DNA from: Fennellomyces sp. T-0311
Taxonomy: Eukaryota; Mucoromycota; Mucoromycetes; Mucorales; Lichtheimiaceae
Length of the DNA: 64,000 nt
Reading direction: 5' to 3'
Assembly: GCA_025266875.1 (NCBI GenBank)
Contig: JALLLT010000037.1
Span: 62,001 to 126,000, forward strand
Part shown: in pieces, positions 58,455-64,000 of the stretch
Layout of the letters: each line of letters starts with the position of its first letter
Numbering within the stretch: the stretch's first letter is position 1
Program-made: the position numbers and the translations under genes
Notes under the pieces: model-generated
The model's database searches: none
Told to the model about the DNA's origin: nothing
What the model saw: the letters and a program-made list of their open reading frames with translations, nothing else

Positions 58455-58980
58455 AAACATATATTTGCTTGCGTGATTTGGATAACTTTGAAAAAAAGAA
58501 AACCCAATCGCTGGGTATCAAGGCTTTCACCATGCATCATGTCGATAAATGGGATATCGGTAAAGTCATCGACATGACCCTGGATCATGTGAACCCGAAT
58601 AGAAATCCACCAATTCATCTGCCGTTTGACGTGGATGCTTTGGATCCTTCAGTGGCACCCAGTACTGAAAGTTTAAATATAAGTAAAAAGTGACGCCTCC
58701 AAGTTTCCTTACAAATCTATATGAGGGTACACCCGTACGTGATGGTCTGACGCTCCGTGAAGGTCATTGTATTTGCGAAGCAGTTACTGAGACGGGTCTT
58801 CTCGTGGCCGCTGACATCATGGAAGTGAACCCTGCACTTGAGGATGAGGAAGCTGTGTTTCAAACCGTGCAAGTGGGCACGCTGCTGCTTGGGAGAGACG
58901 CTGCTTTGAACAAATTGTTATATTGCGTAGAAATTAGAAACCTGCGCGTAATATTCTGGAAACGATATACGCGGATATAA
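58455..58980 (+). pseudogene. Truncated, splice-damaged arginase fragment
   Basis: C-terminal third of arginase, which splits arginine into ornithine and urea. Readable parts: YICLRDLDNFEKK, GIKAFTMHHVDKWDIGKVID, PIHLPFDVDALDPSVAPST (with the metal-binding DVDALDPS), then after an intron-like gap GTPVRDGLTLREGHCICEAV and LVAADIMEVNPALEDEEAV. The N-terminal half with the other Mn-binding motifs is absent. The intron in the middle (58670-58729) begins GAAAGT and ends TATGAG: the acceptor is fine but the donor is GA, where GT would be needed. The tail after VQVGTLL has diverged. So this is a dead partial copy; the functional gene must lie elsewhere. Confidence 0.85.
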
Positions 58981-60051
58981 ACTACTACTTTTAAAAAACC
59001 AGATTGCTTGCGTTGTATTTCTTTTTGCTAATAACGCATTTGTGCTTGGCCAACCCAAAGGAAAAAAATGGCGCATCCATTATATCTGACATCTGAGGCA
59101 ATTCGTGATATCGCGTCGAGCTTGGAAACGTCACTTAGTCACTCACAAGGAGCTCCACAAAAAACGTTTTGGTCGGCAGAGGTAGATGCTGCGCCCCCGC
59201 CCAAGCACTTGGCTTCCCAGCTTCCCGGCGGGAAGTGTCGGGAAACGTCCATAGTGGCTGCACCGAATTTCCAGTAGAAAGGATTTACGAGTACGTGGGT
59301 TTCCGTACCCTTGGTTAACCGATCTTACCTTAGCAAAACGTGCATACGGTTCGGGCAACTGAAAATACTGACAACAACGCGACTTGCCCTGACCAACATT
59401 TCTCACGTACCAATGTTTTTTTTTCTGCACAATATAGAGTAAATACAGCTGCCTCTACGAAACACCTGGTGCCCCGTCACTTTTGCCATGAAGCACATTC
59501 ATTTTCCCATGTAACGTCATTTGTTGCGAGTAAACGAGTTTGCCCAAAATAGTGGTATTGGACAACTTCAGCTGTTTCATGCAAAGACCATCAGCATCGT
59601 AAGTATGCTCTGGCTGATCATGTGAAATTCCCCCAACGGAGCGACTTCCTCTGGGGAGGAGGTTGTGTGGATCATCATAGAGAGGCATGACACTTTTTGA
59701 AATATGTTATTATTATGTAGCAGTAACAGGATTAAGGAACTCTGCGTGCACAAGGTAAATTTTTCGGTGCTTGGAATCGAAAGAGCATGTTTGATTGAAA
59801 GAGCCAATAGTGAGTGGTTTTGGTGCTGATGGGTTGGAAGGAATTTATCGAACACCAAAGCATTGAATCGGTGATTTGCTCTTTGAGTGGTGAGTGATCG
59901 TTAAATCGACTATTTATATCCTTGAATGAAATATTCTGAGGGTTACTGACGGCAAGCATTTGATGGTGGTATCATGGGTCCAGTAGTTTAGTTTGCATAC
60001 TTGCCTGTCTTTAAAATGGTAATCAGGATCGTCACCGCCAACTGGGGCATG
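58981..60051. other. Intergenic region with one short open frame
   Basis: A 69-codon frame at 59068-59277 starts with an ATG after GGAAAAAA and reads MAHPLYLTSEAIRDIASSLE, which is helical and protein-like but lacks a partner exon or family. The rest shows nothing supported. Confidence 0.35.
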
Positions 60052-60445
60052 CTACCCGGGCATGACGGTTTCCACCTTTGAGGTCTTCAGATATTCCCCA
60101 GAACAAGGCACTGTTTCATTTGTCCGTTTTAGGCAGCGTAAGCGAACCAAACGCTTAACAACCGGTTCACGGAATGGGACGGATATTGATTCAAACAAGT
60201 TCACTGGATTATCATGCCTATAGATGAAACGTATATTACTGAAGATATGCACAGACGCCATTCACCAATATACACTGCGTGTCATTACCGTCTGGAATAT
60301 CCAAATTCTTGCCCATGGAATAAACCGGTTGCGGGGCGTATATTTTAAGTAAGGCCAGAATGCCCCAGGTCAATATCGGTAACGTCATAACATCAAGCTT
60401 GTTTTTGCTTCCTGGACGGTTTTCAGTGTATCCGGACAAAGGCAC
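60052..60445 (-). CDS. Possible small two-exon protein, unknown
   Basis: A minus-strand exon with one hydrophobic stretch (LDVMTLPILTWGILALLKIY) and QPVYSMGKNLDIPDGNDTQC is followed after a possible intron (about 60216-60264) by HDNPVNLFESISVPFREPVV and a Cys-containing tail ending at 60052. The join keeps an open frame but branch site and start are weak. Could be a decayed secreted or membrane protein. Not recognised. Confidence 0.3.
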
Positions 60446-60960
60446 GTATCGTCAAACTGTCAATCCTCGCATGTGAGACAAAGATTTCATGCTGGTGTCG
60501 GGCCCTTCATGCCGCTCTGAAAAGCACCGACAGGCACCGAAAGAAAATGCCCAGGAAAGTCACATAGTATTGAAACGTAACTATATTTTTGTTCACTTCC
60601 GTTCTTTGTTTGTTTTACTATTTTGTATCACCTGCCTCTCCCTTTGCATAACCCTTTGTTTTCTTCACCTCTTCTACCTTCGTTTTGTTTTTACGTACTG
60701 CTCGTTGCGTGCGTACTTATTGGCATATTCCGTTCATTGACCTTTTTCAACTGTATCGAGCATAACTAACTTTGTTCGCGCTTAATGGATTAGCTTTTAT
60801 TACTTGACTTCCCACCCTTTTCTCTCTTTGAGATCTTTTTCTCTTAACCGCCATCTTCATTGCATGTGGTTGGTATTTTTACTTTCGCCATGTAACTCAT
60901 AAATACTGATATTGTCCACTAGGCGGTTTCTTTTGGGAACAAAGATAAGTTACGTTACAG
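60446..60960. promoter_or_regulatory. Pyrimidine-rich upstream region
   Basis: From about 60580 to 60860 the plus strand is strikingly C/T-rich (TTCTTCACCTCTTCTACCTTC and similar), as in fungal promoters, just before the transmembrane/coiled-coil gene. No specific element named. Confidence 0.45.
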
Positions 60961-61608
60961 TATGAAAGGGGACCCTCTCGGCAGAAAAAGAAAAAGCGCG
61001 ATTTCAACCAGTTAAAATGCATTGGAATCGCAATCGTTTGTCTCTTCATTGCAGTTACTATGTCAATTTGCATTTTCATCGCTTTCGTCATTTTCGTTGT
61101 TGTGCTTTATGCCAAACGTGCTTCCAGAACCACGTACCTTACTCTCACTCCACTGGATGAACTTGATACTGTTCCCTCGACCGATTTTTCTCCTTATCCC
61201 TCGCCTCAGTTCACTCCTCCTCCCTCGTATCAGGTCATTCCTCTATCGCGTGACGATACTCATGTTGTATTCCCGCGCGTTCGCATCGGAAATATCACTT
61301 TGTAATGGGGTTCCAAGCTTGACGATTGGGAACAGGAGCAACAGCGCATCAAAGGTCAGCAGGCGGCAGAGGCACAGTACTTTAGCTATATGTGTGAATT
61401 CGAACAGCAGCGCCGTGAAAATCAGTTGAAAGCGGAGCAACAGCGTGTTGAAGATCAGTTGCGTCAAGATCAGTTGGAAGAGGAGCAACAGCGCCTCAAA
61501 GAAGTGTGGTACCGTCGCGCTCCCGAATGGAGAGCGCAAGCTGACACTGGCGATTGGTGTCGCTTTGTCTTGGCGCGCAATGCCACCCAGCGCCTGCTCG
61601 GTAAGTGA
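60961..61608 (+). pseudogene. Transmembrane / coiled-coil protein interrupted by one in-frame TAA
   Basis: After an acceptor-like TTACAG (60960) the frame reads YERGPSRQKKKKRDFNQLK, then a long hydrophobic span (CIGIAIVCLFIAVTMSICIF ... VVVLYAKR), a Pro/Ser/Thr-rich linker (FSPYPSPQFTPPPSYQVIPL) and ...RIGNITL, then TAA at 61303-61305. The same frame continues uninterrupted for 100 more codons with a strongly charged coiled coil (LDDWEQEQQRIKGQQAAEA, LKAEQQRVEDQLRQDQLEEE) to the stop at 61606-61608. So either a one-codon nonsense mutation, a readthrough gene, or two genes. If translation starts at the ATG at 61060 the membrane span is shortened. Family unknown. Confidence 0.5.
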
Positions 61609-62478
61609 AATGATTCTTCGCAGGGCTTGTGCTGTATGCTAATATCAGTTATGCGGAATAGCCTGAACCTTTCCCATCTAGGGCTCTAAATATGGGCGGG
61701 CAGGCCCATGGACCGCCCGTTTTGGCCCGGCATTTTCGGGCATCGGGACAGAGAAACTGCGTAAAGGTGGGTGCCCCAATGGGCACTGTGCTCCATAGCG
61801 GCCCGATCGAGTGCTCGAATACAAAATATATGTACTTTCTCTATGAAACGTCTACAGTAAATCCCCGTTTTTCTCCTACGCGGATGGTACACCCAAAAGT
61901 GCGGAAAAAGCGAGGGTGAGGAAATAACGGAGGCTACACAAAGTGGTACGCGCTGGGTATTAGTAATCATCTAAGCACCGTTCACTTCTTTATATCGGTA
62001 TATTGATTTACATGCCTGACATTATAGCGATAGATGGATGGGTATCTATATGGATAAGGCACTGTACGCTTTTTTGGGCCGGAAAGGATGATGCTGTATT
62101 ATATTACACTATATATAACACAGCAGCATATCATAGTAAATGGATCACCCAAGCCATCACGTCATCCAGCTAGAAAGGCTTGTTGTCGAATACAAAATAC
62201 GAGTGGGCGTGCCAGTTCATTGCTGATGGGGTTAAACTATTTGCCATTGGGCGGTATCAAAGCCCGCTTGCGATTGTGACGTCTTCGTTTTGGGGAGACC
62301 TGGTTACGTATTTTTTTCCTTGCGTATGTTGCCGTGACCACACTTAGATTTATTGAATGCAGCACTTTGTAATTTCTCGATGTAATGTGTATTGCACTTG
62401 ATACTAATTTCCGTTATAGATCTTTTTTCTTCTAATTATTTTCTACTTTGAGGGATGTACAACTCCCGAGTGGCAATG
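61609..62478. other. Intergenic region, GC-rich patch at left
   Basis: 61680-61760 is unusually GC-rich with GGGCGGGCAGGCCCATGG and CCCGGCATTTTCGGGC, in the style of the ends of the 0.8-kb element, but it does not align over a useful length. The rest is AT-rich. No gene supported. Confidence 0.4.
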
Positions 62479-62664
62479 CTGCGCTTCGAGGGGCGGGCGT
62501 TGGAGCACCCCAACCTACTCGTTCCCCAGTGGTTTCGATCGCACGACCTGGACGATCTATGTGCCATAGACTTGGTTCTCTCTCCAAATTCTGCGCTCTA
62601 GGGGCGAGTCATGTGGGAGCTATATGATACTCGTTCCCAAGTGGGTTTGGATGCACTGCCTTGG
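62479..62664 (+). repeat. Diverged tandem repeat, two ~74-bp units
   Basis: Unit 1 (62479-62551) and unit 2 (62591-62664) share CTGCGCT, AGGGGCG(G/A)G, TACTCGTTCCC, AGTGG(G)TTT(C/G)GAT and ACCTGG/CCTTGG in the same order. A 39-bp spacer separates them. No coding potential; GC-rich relative to surroundings. Confidence 0.6.
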
Positions 62665-62935
62665 TGGTAAAACACTCATCCCGGTCGTTGCCCGACACTG
62701 CGCAATATTATTCTTTTTGCTGCTCCGGCAACTATGTACATATGATGTCGAAGATAGCGATTTCAGAATGGTAAATACGTTGTGTGCATACTTTTACTAA
62801 CACCATACTACACCTTGTTTTTTCTAGATTGGTTACTGTTGAATGGGCAGATCCATCAAGGACACCAAGACTGAATAGGCTTTTTGTATGGAAAAACAAC
62901 TGAAGATACGATTGACGGCATCGCTTTCATCTCTT

Positions 62936-62996
62936 GTATATATATATATATATATATATATCTATTCATCTATCAATCTTCTATCTATCTATCTAT
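62936..62996 (+). repeat. Microsatellite (TA)n then (CTAT)n
   Basis: About 11 TA units (62938-62960) followed by TCTATCTATCTATCTATA-type tetranucleotide repeats. Simple sequence. Confidence 0.9.
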
Positions 62997-63254
62997 AATG
63001 TAATAGACGACTCTCGAAAACTTCATAAATGTCCTTCCTTATTTGGAATACAAGCACCTTTTATTTTTTATACCGTGGGTCTCTGTGTTGAAAGTCTTTC
63101 TAAGAATCCTTTAAGCTGCCTCTACCTGGAGTGAAAACTTTCTTGAGAACGCTGTTACCAATAACTTGGAGTAGAATGTTGAAATCAGTATTGTGACATC
63201 TATTCATCGCTCAAATGCCTCGAATGCGAACTTGAAAAAAATGATTGGTTGGAT
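62997..63254. other. Short spacer, nothing supported
   Basis: AT-rich spacer between the microsatellite and the small minus-strand gene. No feature recognised. Confidence 0.4.
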
Positions 63255-63590
63255 TCATCGAAGTAAGCATTCCTTAGAAAAATCATGCTGGAAGGCCACG
63301 TATTCGCCCTCTGGGATCACACAATTATGCTCAACATGGTCGTCGTCCTCGTAGGATACTTCAACTACTTACGGGTTACCATAGCCAACTTGCCTTCGCC
63401 AGTGTCACTGCTATTAATGCTGTCGATGATTAGGAATCGGCTGGCTTTCAGACAATTTTTGTCAGCAGTAGATGCCCAGTGCCATGTGTGGTGCGCGTGT
63501 CTGGCCCTGGAAAGATAGTCGCGTGAATGAAGAAATAAGTCAAGCCTACCAAATCTGCTTCTGCCATGGTATTGTCGACCGTTCTTCCAT
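63255..63590 (-). CDS. Possible small three-exon protein, unknown
   Basis: Model: exon 1 MEERSTIPWQKQIW (from 63590), intron about 63504-63546, exon 2 ARHAHHTWHWASTADKNCLK then ASRFLIIDSINSSDTGEGKL, intron about 63321-63382, exon 3 GEYVAFQHDFSKECLLR with the stop at 63255-63257. Both introns have GT..AG ends and keep phase, giving about 76 residues. The second intron is itself open and reads VVEVSYEDDDHVEHNCVIPE, so an unspliced or alternative form is possible. An upstream exon on the minus strand is also possible. No family recognised. Confidence 0.35.
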
Positions 63591-64000
63591 CCCTGCCCCG
63601 CCTCAACTTCTTCTCAACTTGCCAGATGACTCTGGCACAATGAGAAATCGTTTTTCGATAACATTTGCAAGTACAACACTGTATTTCCGTTTGTATCTTT
63701 GGGTGCCACGGTCGATCATAACTATACCAATGCTCTCCGTGGGCGTATATGCGTTTCGCATCTAAGACGGCATATATCACCGAATTGATCCATTGGTTCC
63801 TGAAGGAAATTCCCCTCCCAGCTTCGCATAGATTTACATCTATGACACTGCCGAGCAGCAAGTTAATAGGCACGCCGATACTTTTGGAAGTTACTTGTAT
63901 CCCAACTTCGAATGAGATTTGAGAGTTCAGCAAAAAGGCCAAGGGGCGATAAATACTTCGGTGTCAATCAAAACCCTTGTTTATGAATCTCTTCTTCCTT
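63591..64000. other. Window end, no supported gene
   Basis: Open frames on both strands overlap here (minus strand to 63942), including DAKRIYAHGEHWYSYDRPWH, but without splice or family support. It may contain the 5' part of the small minus-strand gene or of a gene continuing beyond the window. Confidence 0.3.

Noticed and set aside
61680..61760. GC-rich patch as another end of the 0.8-kb element
   Set aside because: Similar style (TAGGGCTCTAA, CCCGGCATTTTCGGGC) but no alignable length and no opposite end found.
62936..62996. (TA)n/(CTAT)n tract as a CRISPR-like array
   Set aside because: Simple microsatellite without spacers. No CRISPR array exists in this eukaryotic window.
63448..63942. 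164-codon minus-strand frame as one gene
   Set aside because: It crosses a better-supported intron (about 63504-63546) of a small gene in another frame and matches no family; kept only as a note.

Overview
Window type. This is a eukaryotic nuclear fragment, almost certainly from an early-diverging fungus and most likely Mucoromycota/Mucorales. Coding regions are broken by many short introns (about 45-65 nt) with GT..AG ends and a CTAAC/TTAAC-like branch site just before the acceptor. The gene set is fungal: kynurenine 3-monooxygenase, a PX-PH phospholipase D, a Kre9/Knh-type GPI protein, a Kex1-type carboxypeptidase and a GATA factor with a C-terminal coiled coil. The assignment comes from gene content and intron style; no ribosomal or tRNA gene was found.

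Layout. 0-6 kb: 3' part of kynurenine monooxygenase (+) converging on a complete phospholipase D (-). 8.4-13.5 kb: TPR/F-box/LRR protein, a possible micro-protein, a DUF3245-like protein and a short-chain dehydrogenase. 13.5-17.8 kb: mostly non-coding with a frameshifted gene remnant. 17.8-21 kb: a Sec14-type lipid-transfer protein and an unknown multi-exon gene, with palindromic repeats between them. 21-29 kb: accessory, decayed territory. It holds two inverted copies of a ~0.8-0.9 kb element around two broken genes, a small poly-A insertion inside one copy, and a dispersed 160-bp repeat. 29.4-35.4 kb: GPI-anchored wall-type protein, membrane-anchored carboxypeptidase, GATA factor. 35.4-41.4 kb: a second decayed region bounded by a 445-bp inverted repeat.

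41.4-57.1 kb is dense and ordinary in layout: STK16/Env7-like kinase, mitochondrial DEAD-box-like helicase, a very large focadhesin-like HEAT-repeat protein, a mitochondrial PPR protein head-to-head (56 bp) with an ARMC7 homologue, a 2H-phosphoesterase-like protein, and an intron-rich Fanzor (eukaryotic TnpB relative). 57-64 kb is again decayed: an AT-hook gene remnant, a truncated arginase whose splice donor is destroyed, a transmembrane/coiled-coil gene with an in-frame stop, tandem repeats and a small unknown gene.

How genes relate. These are independent eukaryotic genes, not operons. Several are packed tail-to-tail (helicase/focadhesin 42 bp; ARMC7/2H protein 4 bp) or head-to-head. A mitochondrial RNA theme recurs by chance or otherwise (helicase, PPR protein). 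The most unusual item is the Fanzor gene: its RuvC acidic residues are all readable, and a strong 11-bp hairpin lies 37 bp past its stop codon, where a guide (omega) RNA scaffold would be expected.
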